Of a DNA stretch of 54,126 bases, positions 26,470 through 34,784 are shown piece after piece. The stretch lies in assembly GCA_964250615.1 (NCBI GenBank), contig CAXUGM010000024.1. The stretch is one strand, 5' to 3'. This DNA comes from Blautia sp900556555. GTDB taxonomy: Bacteria > Bacillota > Clostridia > Lachnospirales > Lachnospiraceae. The notes beneath the pieces are model-generated. The model was given only the letters and a program-made list of their open reading frames with translations, did not search any database and was not told the origin of the DNA. The position numbers and the translations under genes are program-made. How positions within the stretch are numbered: position 1 is the first letter of the stretch; each line of letters starts with the position of its first letter.

Positions 26470-27332
26470 CGGAATACAGAAGGGGTACAGCCACGGTAAT
26501 GTTTAAATTGCCGGATAAAATAACTCATGTTTTCAAAACCGGAATTCAGAGCAATTTCTGTGATGGGCAGGTCTGTTTTCATTAACTCTCCAGCTGCCTG
26601 GTTGATCCGGTATTCGTTCAGGTATGCAAAGGGTGTTTTCCCTGCTTTTTCTTTGAAGAATCTGCAGAAATAGTTTTTGTTCATATGAATGGAAGAGGAT
26701 AAGTCTTCCAGTGTGATTTTCTCAGAATAGTGTTCTTCAATATAAGTAAATACTGGCTTTAAAGGGTAAATCCCCCGGGCATCTTCCCGGGGGATTTCTG
26801 CTGCCGGGATATAACTATCATTTCTGTAAAGTAGTTCCAGAATCTGAAGCAGATGAATCTTAATAGACAAAGGTGCTGTGGAGCAATGAAGATGCTCATA
26901 GGCGTCAGCAGTTTGTGTGACCAGATGGGCAATCTGTGCTGTCAGTGAAGAAGAGAGCTGTCTTCCATCAGGAAACAACAGCGTTCCCATAAGAAGAGGT
27001 GTGAGAAATTCATTCTGGCAGATATCGTATTTGGAAAAACTCAGAAAATCAAGAGGAAAAATCAGGGCGTAATGATGGGAAACAGCACTGTGCCCGAAAA
27101 CTCCGTGAACGGTACCAGGGTTAATAAAATATACATGCCCTTCTTCTAAAAAATAGGACTCTGATTCCGTACAAAGCTGCAGGCATCCTTGTGTGACGTA
27201 GAGAAATTCCACTTCATCATGCCAATGGTAAGGGGCAAAATATTGACCGCAGGTGTCTTCCTGAGACATAACCTGAAATGGAAAATAGGGAGTTCCGTGG
27301 GGAGTTTCTTCTGTGATGATGTGTTTGTTCAT
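26454..27332 (-). CDS. AraC family regulator, divergent from the alpha-glucosidase
   Basis: A 292-residue regulator with an N-terminal cupin (HWHDEVEFLYVTQGCLQL, GHVYFINPGTVHGVFG near residue 66-81) and a C-terminal HTH pair (ITLEDLSSSIHMNKNYFCRFF, then ITEIALNSGFENMSYFIRQFK). It is divergent from malL with a 180-bp gap, so alpha-glucoside-responsive control of malL is likely. Oddities: its stop lies inside the convergent MFS gene, and its inter-domain linker contains a 12-bp perfect GC-rich palindrome. Confidence 0.88.
   Translation of the reverse strand: MNKHIITEETPHGTPYFPFQVMSQEDTCGQYFAPYHWHDEVEFLYVTQGCLQLCTESESYFLEEGHVYFINPGTVHGVFGHSAVSHHYALIFPLDFLSFSKYDICQNEFLTPLLMGTLLFPDGRQLSSSLTAQIAHLVTQTADAYEHLHCSTAPLSIKIHLLQILELLYRNDSYIPAAEIPREDARGIYPLKPVFTYIEEHYSEKITLEDLSSSIHMNKNYFCRFFKEKAGKTPFAYLNEYRINQAAGELMKTDLPITEIALNSGFENMSYFIRQFKHYRGCTPSVFRQERH
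26768..26797. repeat. Strong palindrome within the AraC coding sequence
   Basis: AAATCCCCCGGG pairs exactly with CCCGGGGGATTT around CATCTT, a 12-bp stem that is very stable in a low-GC gene. It encodes the linker between the cupin and HTH parts (about residues 179-188). Confidence 0.85.
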
Positions 27333-27512
27333 AGATATTTTGTCCTTTCTTAATTCAGATAAAGCGGCAGTTTCTCTTTTCTATAAGCATAACATACCAA
27401 AAGAAAAAAGTGAATATAGTACAATTAAGGAATAACATATTGCAAGCAGAACAGAAGAAAAATCCTTATGATAGAGTTATGAAAAGACAAGAGAAAGAAG
27501 AGGTAAGATGGT

Positions 27513-29180
27513 ATGAAGAAAACATGGTGGAAAAATAGTGTTATTTACCAGATTTATCCAAGAAGCTTTGCGGACAGCAACGGGGATGGAATCGGAGATT
27601 TAAACGGTATCACAGCACATCTGGATTACTTGAAAGAATTGGGCGTGGATGTAATCTGGCTGTCTCCTGTATATCAGTCTCCAAATGATGATAATGGTTA
27701 CGATATTTCCGATTATCAGGATATTATGAAAGAATTCGGAACCATGGAAGATTTTGACCGCATGCTTTCGGAAATGCACAAAAGAGGATTAAAACTGGTT
27801 ATGGATCTGGTAGTAAACCATACATCAGATGAGCATCACTGGTTTATGGAGAGCCGCAAAAATAAGGATAATCCATACCGCGATTACTATATCTGGAAAG
27901 ATCCAAAAGAAGGAAAAGAGCCGAACAACTGGGGAAGCTGCTTCGGAGGTTCTGCATGGGAATATGACGAAGCCACAGGAATGTATTATCTGCACTGTTT
28001 CTCCAAAAAACAGCCGGACCTGAACTGGGAAAATGATACGGTAAGAAAAGAAGTATTTGATATGATGACCTGGTGGTGTGAGAAGGGCGTTGATGGTTTC
28101 CGTATGGATGTCATCAGTATGATTTCCAAAGACCCTGCATATCCAGATGGAGAGGTACACGACAATCTCTATGGAGATAACAGTCCTTATGTATGCAACG
28201 GACCGAGAGTACACGAATATCTTCAGGAAATGAATCAGAAGGTATTGTCCAAATTTGACCTGATCACAGTAGGCGAGGCAGCAGGTGTCACCATCGAAGA
28301 GGCAAAAAAATATGCAAATCTGGATGGCAGTGAGCTGAACATGGTATTCCAGTTTGAACATATGAATGTTGTGGAAAGTGAACATGGAAAATGGACAGAT
28401 AAGAGATTTGAGCTGAAGAAACTGAGAGAAGTATTGAATAAATGGCAGACAGAACTGGAAGGAAAAGCATGGAACAGCCTGTACTGGGATAATCATGACC
28501 AGCCCCGTGCTGTATCCAGATTCGGAAATGACGGCCCGATGTACCGGGAACTTTCTGCGAAGATGCTGGGAACCTGCCTGCATATGATGAAGGGAACTCC
28601 TTATGTATATCAGGGAGAAGAAATTGGTATGACCAATGCATACTTTAAGAATATGGAAGATTACCGGGATATTGAGAGCATCAATGCCTATAAAGAATAC
28701 ACAGAAAATCATATCATGAACCATGAAGAGATGATGAGTGCATTAAAAGCAGTAAGCCGCGACAATGCCAGAACGCCAATGCAGTGGGATGACAGTGCAA
28801 ATGCAGGTTTTACTACAGGAACTCCATGGATTTCGGTAAACCCAAATTATCTCATGATCAATGCAAAGAAAGCTCTGGAAGACAAGGACAGTGTGTTCTA
28901 TTATTATCAGAAATTAATCAAGCTTCGTAAAGAGCATGAAATCATTATTGATGGTGTGTTTAAAGGACTTCTGGAAGATGATGAGAATATTTATGCATAC
29001 GAGAGAGTTCTGAGAGAACAGAAACTATTGGTAGCATGTAACTTCAGTGAGAAAACAGTATCCTGTGATCTCTTTGATTCAGAAGAAGTGAAAAAAGGAC
29101 AGGAACTGATTTCCAACTATACTTATCATAAAGAAGGTGTATTGAAACCATACGAGGCGAGAGTGGTACTGATTCCATAA
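27513..29180 (+). CDS. malL: Alpha-glucosidase / oligo-1,6-glucosidase (GH13)
   Basis: Hydrolyses terminal alpha-glucosidic bonds of malto- or isomalto-oligosaccharides in the cytosol. The 555-residue length and the GH13_31-type opening WWKNSVIYQIYPRSFADSNG are typical. The catalytic residues are in GFRMDVI (nucleophile Asp) and TVGEAAG (acid/base Glu), with the conserved WDNHDQPRAVSRFG after them; MDLVVNHTSDEHHWF is conserved region I. No signal peptide. AGAGG precedes the ATG. A divergent AraC gene probably controls it. Sucrose, maltose or isomaltose preference cannot be told from sequence. Confidence 0.92.
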   Translation: MKKTWWKNSVIYQIYPRSFADSNGDGIGDLNGITAHLDYLKELGVDVIWLSPVYQSPNDDNGYDISDYQDIMKEFGTMEDFDRMLSEMHKRGLKLVMDLVVNHTSDEHHWFMESRKNKDNPYRDYYIWKDPKEGKEPNNWGSCFGGSAWEYDEATGMYYLHCFSKKQPDLNWENDTVRKEVFDMMTWWCEKGVDGFRMDVISMISKDPAYPDGEVHDNLYGDNSPYVCNGPRVHEYLQEMNQKVLSKFDLITVGEAAGVTIEEAKKYANLDGSELNMVFQFEHMNVVESEHGKWTDKRFELKKLREVLNKWQTELEGKAWNSLYWDNHDQPRAVSRFGNDGPMYRELSAKMLGTCLHMMKGTPYVYQGEEIGMTNAYFKNMEDYRDIESINAYKEYTENHIMNHEEMMSALKAVSRDNARTPMQWDDSANAGFTTGTPWISVNPNYLMINAKKALEDKDSVFYYYQKLIKLRKEHEIIIDGVFKGLLEDDENIYAYERVLREQKLLVACNFSEKTVSCDLFDSEEVKKGQELISNYTYHKEGVLKPYEARVVLIP

Positions 29181-29193
29181 AAATAAAATGACA

Positions 29194-29255
29194 AAGAAAC
29201 TGCCGCATCCTTATAAGCAGGAAATAATCCGTCTGCAAGGGTGCGGCAGTTTCTT
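29194..29255. terminator. Bidirectional terminator between malL and the convergent gene
   Basis: AAGAAACTGCCGCATCCTT pairs with AAGGGTGCGGCAGTTTCTT, a stem of about 19 bp with one mismatch, bordered by A/T runs. It overlaps the stop codon of the minus-strand gene. Confidence 0.85.
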
Positions 29256-29676
29256 ATGCTTCAAGTGCATCAATAATCGCAGATGCTTTCAGGGCCTGCC
29301 CGATAATGTAACGGACAGCAGGATCCACCTGGGCATTTTCATCCAGATGGAAAGGACGGTCTTCCAGGAATGAACAGGAGAGCTGATAGACATAATACTG
29401 GGAATCTGTCTGTTCCTGGGCGAGTGCATCTCCCCGGTTTTGCATCTCCTTGGTGTTCTTCTCCTGGCCAAGAGTCATCTCAGTCAGATTTCCTAACATG
29501 ATACAAAAATGTTCTTCGTCCCAGGCTGACAGATACATACATTTGCATAGCCCCTTGGTGAAGAATGGATAGCTGATGTAGCAATCTAAAAGTTCTTTGA
29601 AGCGTGTTTTGTGCCAGGAATCTTCAAACAAATCCTGATCACTTAGTGCACGGATACATTGTTCCTGCCAAGTCAT
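29254..29676 (-). CDS. Hypothetical cytosolic protein
   Basis: A soluble protein of about 140 residues, rich in Cys, Gln and Asp, with no signal or membrane segment. The middle is helical (GLCKCMYLSAWDEEHFCIMLGNL) and the end reads VRYIIGQALKASAIIDALEA (quoted in pieces; the helix is amphipathic). Start choice: GAAGGGAAG lies a few bases before the ATG at 29676; an ATG 18 bp upstream (29694) lacks a site. I do not recognise a domain. It sits alone between malL and glgC and is transcribed away from glgC. Confidence 0.7.
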   Translation of the reverse strand: MTWQEQCIRALSDQDLFEDSWHKTRFKELLDCYISYPFFTKGLCKCMYLSAWDEEHFCIMLGNLTEMTLGQEKNTKEMQNRGDALAQEQTDSQYYVYQLSCSFLEDRPFHLDENAQVDPAVRYIIGQALKASAIIDALEA

Positions 29677-29887
29677 AGGCTTCCCTTCTCTCATTGCTTG
29701 ATAATAAAAATTATAATAAAAGAAAAGAAAGATGACAATAGAAATATGTCATATTTTGGTAAAATGTACAAAAAAATGTCAAAAGTTTATGCAGAAAAAA
29801 TAGTAAAAATACATAAAATAACTGTTCTGAAATGAAAATTTATGTTATAATTGTAGTATCAGTTATAAGAAACTAGGGGGAATTGAA

Positions 29888-31096
29888 ATGGCAAAAGAAA
29901 TGATTGCAATGCTTCTTGCCGGCGGACAGGGTTCCAGATTATATGCCCTGACCCAGAAACTGGCAAAACCTGCAGTTCCTTTTGGCGGAAAATACCGTAT
30001 TATCGACTTTCCGTTATCAAACTGCATTAACTCTGGTATTGACACTGTTGGTATTTTGACCCAGTATCAGCCATTAGTACTGAACGAATATATTGGAAAT
30101 GGACAACCTTGGGATTTAGACCGTCTTTACGGCGGTGTACACGTATTGCCACCATATCAGCAGGCATCTGGTTCTGACTGGTACAAAGGTACTGCAAATG
30201 CGATTTATCAGAACCTTTCTTTCATTGAAAGATATAATCCACAGTATGTTATCATCCTTTCCGGTGACCAGATCTGCAAGCAGGACTACAGCGAATTCCT
30301 GAAATTCCATAAAGAAAAAAATGCAGAGTTCAGTGTAGCTGTTATGGAAGTTCCATGGGATGAAGCTTCCCGTTTCGGCTTAATGGTAACAGATGAAAAT
30401 GATAAGATTTCCGAATTCCAGGAAAAACCAAAGAATCCTAAGTCTAATCTGGCTTCTATGGGGATTTATATCTTCAACTGGGATATTCTGAAAAAATACC
30501 TGACAGAAGACGAGGCAGATCCAAACTCTGAAAATGATTTTGGTAATAACATTATTCCAAACCTGCTCCGTGATAACCGTGCTATGTATGCATACCGTTT
30601 CAACGGCTACTGGAAAGATGTAGGAACCATCTCTTCCCTGTGGGAAGCAAATATGGAGGTTCTTGACCCAGAACACAGCGGTATTAACTTGTTTGATGAT
30701 GACTGGAAGATTTATAGCCGCAACAGCGGTATGACAGGTCACAAAATTAGCAAAAACGCAGTAGTAGAAAACTCCATGATTACAGATGGATGCCGTATTG
30801 ACGGTCATGTAAAACATTCTATCTTATACGCTGGTGTCCGTGTGGAAGAAGGTGCTGAAGTAGAAGACGCAGTAGTTATGGGTGGAACCATTATTAAGGC
30901 AGGTGCGGTTGTAAAACACTGTATCGTTGCAGAAAATGCAGTGATCGGTGAGAATGCAGTAGTAGGTGCAATGCCGGCAGATGGCGAAAAAGGCGTGGCA
31001 ACCGTAGGACCAGGTGTCTATGTCGGGGACAATGCTAAAATCGGACCAAATGCAATGGTTAGTGAGAATGTAAAAGGTGGTGAAGAACAATGGTAA
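29888..31096 (+). CDS. glgC: Glucose-1-phosphate adenylyltransferase (ADP-glucose pyrophosphorylase)
   Basis: Makes ADP-glucose from glucose-1-phosphate and ATP, the controlled step of glycogen synthesis. The 402-residue protein has the nucleotide motif LAGGQGSRLYALT near residue 10, KPAVPFGGKYRIIDFPLSN, and the sugar-phosphate lysine region; the C-terminal left-handed beta helix (VVMGGTIIKAGAVVKHCIV) is intact. A TATAAT box at 29846-29851 is the only clear promoter element; its -35 is weak. RBS AGGGGG precedes the ATG. It overlaps glgD by 7 bp (ATGGTAA), so the two are translationally coupled. Confidence 0.95.
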   Translation: MAKEMIAMLLAGGQGSRLYALTQKLAKPAVPFGGKYRIIDFPLSNCINSGIDTVGILTQYQPLVLNEYIGNGQPWDLDRLYGGVHVLPPYQQASGSDWYKGTANAIYQNLSFIERYNPQYVIILSGDQICKQDYSEFLKFHKEKNAEFSVAVMEVPWDEASRFGLMVTDENDKISEFQEKPKNPKSNLASMGIYIFNWDILKKYLTEDEADPNSENDFGNNIIPNLLRDNRAMYAYRFNGYWKDVGTISSLWEANMEVLDPEHSGINLFDDDWKIYSRNSGMTGHKISKNAVVENSMITDGCRIDGHVKHSILYAGVRVEEGAEVEDAVVMGGTIIKAGAVVKHCIVAENAVIGENAVVGAMPADGEKGVATVGPGVYVGDNAKIGPNAMVSENVKGGEEQW

Positions 31097-32232
31097 ATCT
31101 TAACGCAGATGCTTTAGGCATTATTTTCCCAAATAGCTATGATACTCTGGTTCCGGAACTGGTAAGCAAACGTTTAATGGCTTCCATTCCATTTGCAGGA
31201 CGTTACCGTATGGTAGACTTTATCCTGTCCAGTATGGTAAACAGCGGAATCGGCAACGTATCTATACTGGTACGTCAGAATTACATGTCTCTTATGGATC
31301 ATTTGGGTTCTGGTCGTGCATGGGATTTGACACGTAAAAATGGAGGTTTAAATATTGTTCCACCATTTGCAGAAGAACAGGTAAAGGTCTATACAGGGCG
31401 TGTAGAAGGCTTGGCAAGTATTTTGGATTTCTTAAAAAGCCAGAAAGAAAAATATGTCGTAATGTCAGATGCCAATATTGCAGTGAACTTTGATTTCAAT
31501 GCACTGATGGAAGCACATATTGAAAGTGGTGCAGATGTTACTGCTGTTTACAAAGAAGAAGAAGTTCCCAAAGGAATGATAAATAAACCAGCATCCAGCA
31601 CTGCTATGTACTATACTTTGGGTATTGAAAATGGCAGAGTGAAAAAGATTTATATTAACCTAAATGAAAATAAAAAACAAAATTTATCCATGAATATTTA
31701 TATTATGGACAGAGAACTGTTGATTAATTGGATTAATACAGCTTTTGTAAGAGGGTATCGGTATTTTGAACGTGATATTCTTGCACCGAATCTGAATAAA
31801 ATTAATGTTCATGCTTATAAATTTGAAGGTTATTCTGCACGTATCTGTGATATGAAGAGCTACTTTGATGAAAATATGAAGCTTCTGGAAGAAGAAAATC
31901 TGGATGGACTGTTTGCAGGAAGCCAGATTTACACCAAGATTCGCGATGATAATCCAACCAGATATATCAATGGATCAAAAGCAAGAAACATTATGGCAGC
32001 AGACGGATGTGTTATTGAAGGTGATGTAGAAAACAGTGTGCTGTTTCGAGGTGTAAAAATTGGAAAAGGTGCAAAAGTAAGAAACTGTGTACTGATGCAG
32101 GATACTGTAGTGGAAGCTGGAGCAGATATCGAGTATGTAATCTCTGATAAGAATGTAACCATTACAGAAGGAAAACAGGTAAAAGGAACGGATACTTTCC
32201 CAGTATTTATTGCAAAACATCAGATTGTATAA
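31090..32232 (+). CDS. glgD: GlgD, catalytically degenerate ADP-glucose pyrophosphorylase subunit
   Basis: A 380-residue paralogue of GlgC. It keeps the fold (PFAGRYRMVDFILSSMVNSG and the C-terminal beta helix NCVLMQDTVVEAGADIEYV) but lacks the G-G-x-G-x-R-L nucleotide motif at the N-terminus, which reads GIIFPNSYDTLVPELV. In Bacillus and Clostridia such GlgD subunits are inactive alone and modulate GlgC as a hetero-oligomer. The overlapping start fits that partnership. Confidence 0.93.
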   Translation: MVNLNADALGIIFPNSYDTLVPELVSKRLMASIPFAGRYRMVDFILSSMVNSGIGNVSILVRQNYMSLMDHLGSGRAWDLTRKNGGLNIVPPFAEEQVKVYTGRVEGLASILDFLKSQKEKYVVMSDANIAVNFDFNALMEAHIESGADVTAVYKEEEVPKGMINKPASSTAMYYTLGIENGRVKKIYINLNENKKQNLSMNIYIMDRELLINWINTAFVRGYRYFERDILAPNLNKINVHAYKFEGYSARICDMKSYFDENMKLLEEENLDGLFAGSQIYTKIRDDNPTRYINGSKARNIMAADGCVIEGDVENSVLFRGVKIGKGAKVRNCVLMQDTVVEAGADIEYVISDKNVTITEGKQVKGTDTFPVFIAKHQIV

Positions 32233-32254
32233 AAAATAAAAAGAAAATAAAAAG

Positions 32255-32296
32255 AGGATGTCGTATGAAATAGAATTTGATACGGCATCCTTTTTT
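32255..32296 (+). terminator. glgCD terminator
   Basis: AGGATGTCGTAT pairs with ATACGGCATCCT around a 13-nt loop, followed by TTTTTT. Confidence 0.92.
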
Positions 32297-32325
32297 GATA
32301 GGACAGAAGAATAAAAAAAGTTATA

Positions 32326-32374
32326 TTGACACAAGGTAGCTGGTTCGGTAATATAATAACCAACTACCTTTTTT
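32326..32374 (+). promoter_or_regulatory. guaB promoter inside an inverted repeat
   Basis: TTGACA (32326-32331), 17 bp, TAATAT (32349-32354), with TATAAT also available 3 bp later. GGTAGCTGGTT (32335-32345) in the spacer and AACCAACTACC (32358-32368) at the start site form an 11-bp dyad with one mismatch, so an operator that blocks the promoter is likely. The right arm is followed by six Ts, so read-through transcripts could also terminate here. Confidence 0.7.
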
Positions 32375-32431
32375 GGTATATTTTGTACGAACATAAAACT
32401 TAAACAGCTTTAGTAAGGAGGAACAACAAAC

Positions 32432-33925
32432 ATGGCATTTTATTATTCCGAACCGTCCAGAACCTTTAGTGAGTATCTATTGATTCCAGGATATTCTTCA
32501 TCCAAGTGTATTCCGTCAGCAGTGAACCTGAAAACCCCGCTTGTGAAGTTTAAAAAGGGAGAGAAACCCGCTCTTTCTATTAACATTCCTATGGTCTCTG
32601 CAATCATGCAGTCTGTATCGGATGACCGTCTGGCAGTCGCTCTGGCACAGGAAGGCGGTATGTCTTTTATTTATGGATCTCAGCCAGTGGAAAGCCAGGC
32701 AGAGATGATTCGCAAAGTTAAGAGATACCGTGCAGGTTTTGTGGTAAGTGATTCCAATGTATCCCCGGACATGACGCTTGGCGATGTACTGGATATTACA
32801 GAAAAAACGGGACATTCCACCGTGGCGGTCACAGAGAACGGACAGGCAAATGGAAAACTTTTGGGACTTGTTACCAACAAGGATTACCGTGTGACAAGAA
32901 TGGGACGTGATATGTCGGTGGCAGAATTTATGACAAAATTCGAGGATTTAGTCTATGCCAGTGAAGAAACTTCTCTGAAAGAAGCCAATGATATCATCTG
33001 GGAGCATAAGATTAACTGCCTGCCTTTGGTAAATGACAAGCAGGAATTAGTTTACTTAGTATTCCGCAAGGATTACGATACGCACAAAAAGAATGAAAAT
33101 GAGTTGATTGACGATTCTAAACGTTATATGGTTGGTGCGGGAATTAATACCAGAGATTACAGGGAACGTGTGCCTGCCCTTGTGGAAGCCGGAGCAGATG
33201 CCCTGTGTATTGACAGCTCAGAAGGATTTTCAGAGTGGCAGAAGATCACTATTGATTATATCCGTGAGAATTATGGGGATAAAGTCAAAGTAGGAGCAGG
33301 AAATGTTGTGGATGGCGATGGTTTCCGTTTCCTGGCAGAGGCTGGTGCAGATTTCGTAAAAGTCGGAATCGGCGGAGGTGCTATCTGTATCACAAGAGAA
33401 CAGAAGGGAATCGGCCGTGGACAGGCAACAGCCCTGATTGAAGTTGCAAAAGCCAGAGATGAGTATTACAAAGAAACAGGTATCTATGTTCCGATTTGTT
33501 CGGATGGCGGTATTGTCCATGATTATCATATTACCCTGGCACTGGCTATGGGTGCAGACTTCATCATGCTTGGAAGATATTTTGCCAGATTTGATGAAAG
33601 TCCAACCAAACGGGTGAATATTAACGGAAGCTATATGAAAGAATACTGGGGAGAAGGAAGTGCAAGAGCCAGAAACTGGCAGCGGTATGATATGGGAGGA
33701 GACAAAAAACTCTCCTTTGAAGAAGGGGTAGATTCTCTGGTGCCATATGCAGGAAGCCTGAAAGATAATGTGGGATTGACTCTCAGCAAGGTACGCTCTA
33801 CCATGTGTAACTGCGGTGCTCTGACCATACCAGAATTACAGGAAAAAGCCAAGATTACATTAGTTTCTGCTACAAGTATTGTAGAGGGCGGGGCACACGA
33901 TGTTACCTTGAGAGATAAGAGGTAA
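32432..33925 (+). CDS. guaB: IMP dehydrogenase, trichomonad-like type
   Basis: Oxidises IMP to XMP, the committed step to GTP. The 497-residue protein has a TIM barrel split by two CBS domains (about residues 95-215). The catalytic cysteine is Cys319 in GIGGGAICITREQ, and the mobile-flap pair is Arg418-Tyr419 in RARNWQRYD. These residue numbers and most of the sequence, as I recall it, coincide with the structurally studied enzyme of the protozoan Tritrichomonas foetus rather than with the shorter-flap bacterial GuaB. RBS AAGGAGG precedes the ATG. It has its own promoter with a palindromic operator and a stem-loop after the stop. Confidence 0.93.
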   Translation: MAFYYSEPSRTFSEYLLIPGYSSSKCIPSAVNLKTPLVKFKKGEKPALSINIPMVSAIMQSVSDDRLAVALAQEGGMSFIYGSQPVESQAEMIRKVKRYRAGFVVSDSNVSPDMTLGDVLDITEKTGHSTVAVTENGQANGKLLGLVTNKDYRVTRMGRDMSVAEFMTKFEDLVYASEETSLKEANDIIWEHKINCLPLVNDKQELVYLVFRKDYDTHKKNENELIDDSKRYMVGAGINTRDYRERVPALVEAGADALCIDSSEGFSEWQKITIDYIRENYGDKVKVGAGNVVDGDGFRFLAEAGADFVKVGIGGGAICITREQKGIGRGQATALIEVAKARDEYYKETGIYVPICSDGGIVHDYHITLALAMGADFIMLGRYFARFDESPTKRVNINGSYMKEYWGEGSARARNWQRYDMGGDKKLSFEEGVDSLVPYAGSLKDNVGLTLSKVRSTMCNCGALTIPELQEKAKITLVSATSIVEGGAHDVTLRDKR

Positions 33926-34003
33926 AGACAAGGTCAAAACAGCTTGAAAAATATAAGAGTGGATAAAAATATTTTAAAATAAACACAAATTTTTGGATAC
34001 TAC

Positions 34004-34032
34004 CCGGCAGTGCTCGTCAAGGGCACTGCCGG
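34004..34032 (+). terminator. Stem-loop downstream of guaB
   Basis: CCGGCAGTGC pairs exactly with GCACTGCCGG around a 9-nt loop, about 80 bp past the stop codon. Only a weak T-stretch follows, so termination may be partial. The rest of the ~390-bp gap before the next gene holds only the marR promoter and no ORF I can support. Confidence 0.65.
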
Positions 34033-34231
34033 ATTGGTTTATAGAAGATTATATCGCTTAATAGTTTCTGATATTCCTGTCTATTTTCCCAAAATACAAA
34101 TTCATTACCTTGTTCCATTTCTTATGTATTGCTGTTAATGTAGATTTAAGTGCAGATAGACACATTTGTTTTTCTCAGTGAGAGAGGCTTGGAAAAGATT
34201 GTTTGATTAGCTGTCTGCATTTGGATGGTTC

Positions 34232-34303
34232 TTGACATTTTTTTATTCATGAGTATAATATCCTTTGAAATAGTTTTTAAAAGAACAGTTTTAAATAAAA
34301 CAG
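34232..34303 (+). promoter_or_regulatory. Promoter and tandem operators of the second marR-MATE pair
   Basis: TTGACA (34232-34237), 16 bp, TATAAT (34254-34259). Downstream of the -10 box lie two direct copies of a quasi-palindrome, AGTTTTTAAAAGAACAG (34272-34288) and AGTTTTAAATAAAACAG (34287-34303). These would be MarR dimer sites placed to block elongation. They differ from the operators of the 10-kb pair. Confidence 0.65.
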
Positions 34304-34319
34304 TCAAAGGAGGAAGAGC

Positions 34320-34784
34320 ATGGAGCATGAGAAAACATACGCAACAGAATGGCTGGTGAATTTCCGGTATATCATCAAAGGACAGGATGCCCTGATTAAA
34401 GAAATCTGTGATTCTTTTCAGCTTACAAGAATCGAAGGAACGATTCTAGTTTTTCTATACAATAATCCGGGAAGAGATACTGCCGGCGATATTGTGGAGC
34501 TCCGTATGCTATCCAAGGGGAATGTCTCCCAGGCCGTAGAAGCTCTGATACAGAAGTCACTGCTTGCCAGGAAACAAGATGCAGAGGACAGAAGGAAGAT
34601 ACATTTATCCCTGCTTCCTGCGACAGAACCCATTATTCAGGCTGTAGAAAAGAAACAGAAAGAATTCGGCTGTGAAATTTTCCGTGGATTTACGGAGGAA
34701 GAAATCCATTTGTTTCATGAGATGAACAGCCGGATTGCAGAAAACACATTACAGATCATGAAAAGGAGTGGACTACTAAAATGA
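34320..34784 (+). CDS. MarR family transcriptional regulator (second copy)
   Basis: A 154-residue winged-helix regulator, only distantly similar to the 10-kb MarR protein. The DNA-binding part reads LRMLSKGNVSQAVEALIQKSL followed by the wing KQDAEDRRKIHLSLLP. AAAGGAGG lies upstream of the ATG. Its stop overlaps the start of the MATE gene by 4 bp (ATGA), so expression is coupled. Two tandem palindromes cover its promoter, so it probably autoregulates. Confidence 0.88.
   Translation: MEHEKTYATEWLVNFRYIIKGQDALIKEICDSFQLTRIEGTILVFLYNNPGRDTAGDIVELRMLSKGNVSQAVEALIQKSLLARKQDAEDRRKIHLSLLPATEPIIQAVEKKQKEFGCEIFRGFTEEEIHLFHEMNSRIAENTLQIMKRSGLLK

Noticed and set aside
27825..28724. 299-codon minus-strand frame over malL
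   Set aside because: Antisense shadow of the glucosidase; no start signal or recognisable motif.
32343..32392. PurR boxes at guaB
   Set aside because: GTTCGG and ACGAAC match the core, but their spacing (about 39 bp) is too long for the usual paired Pur boxes.
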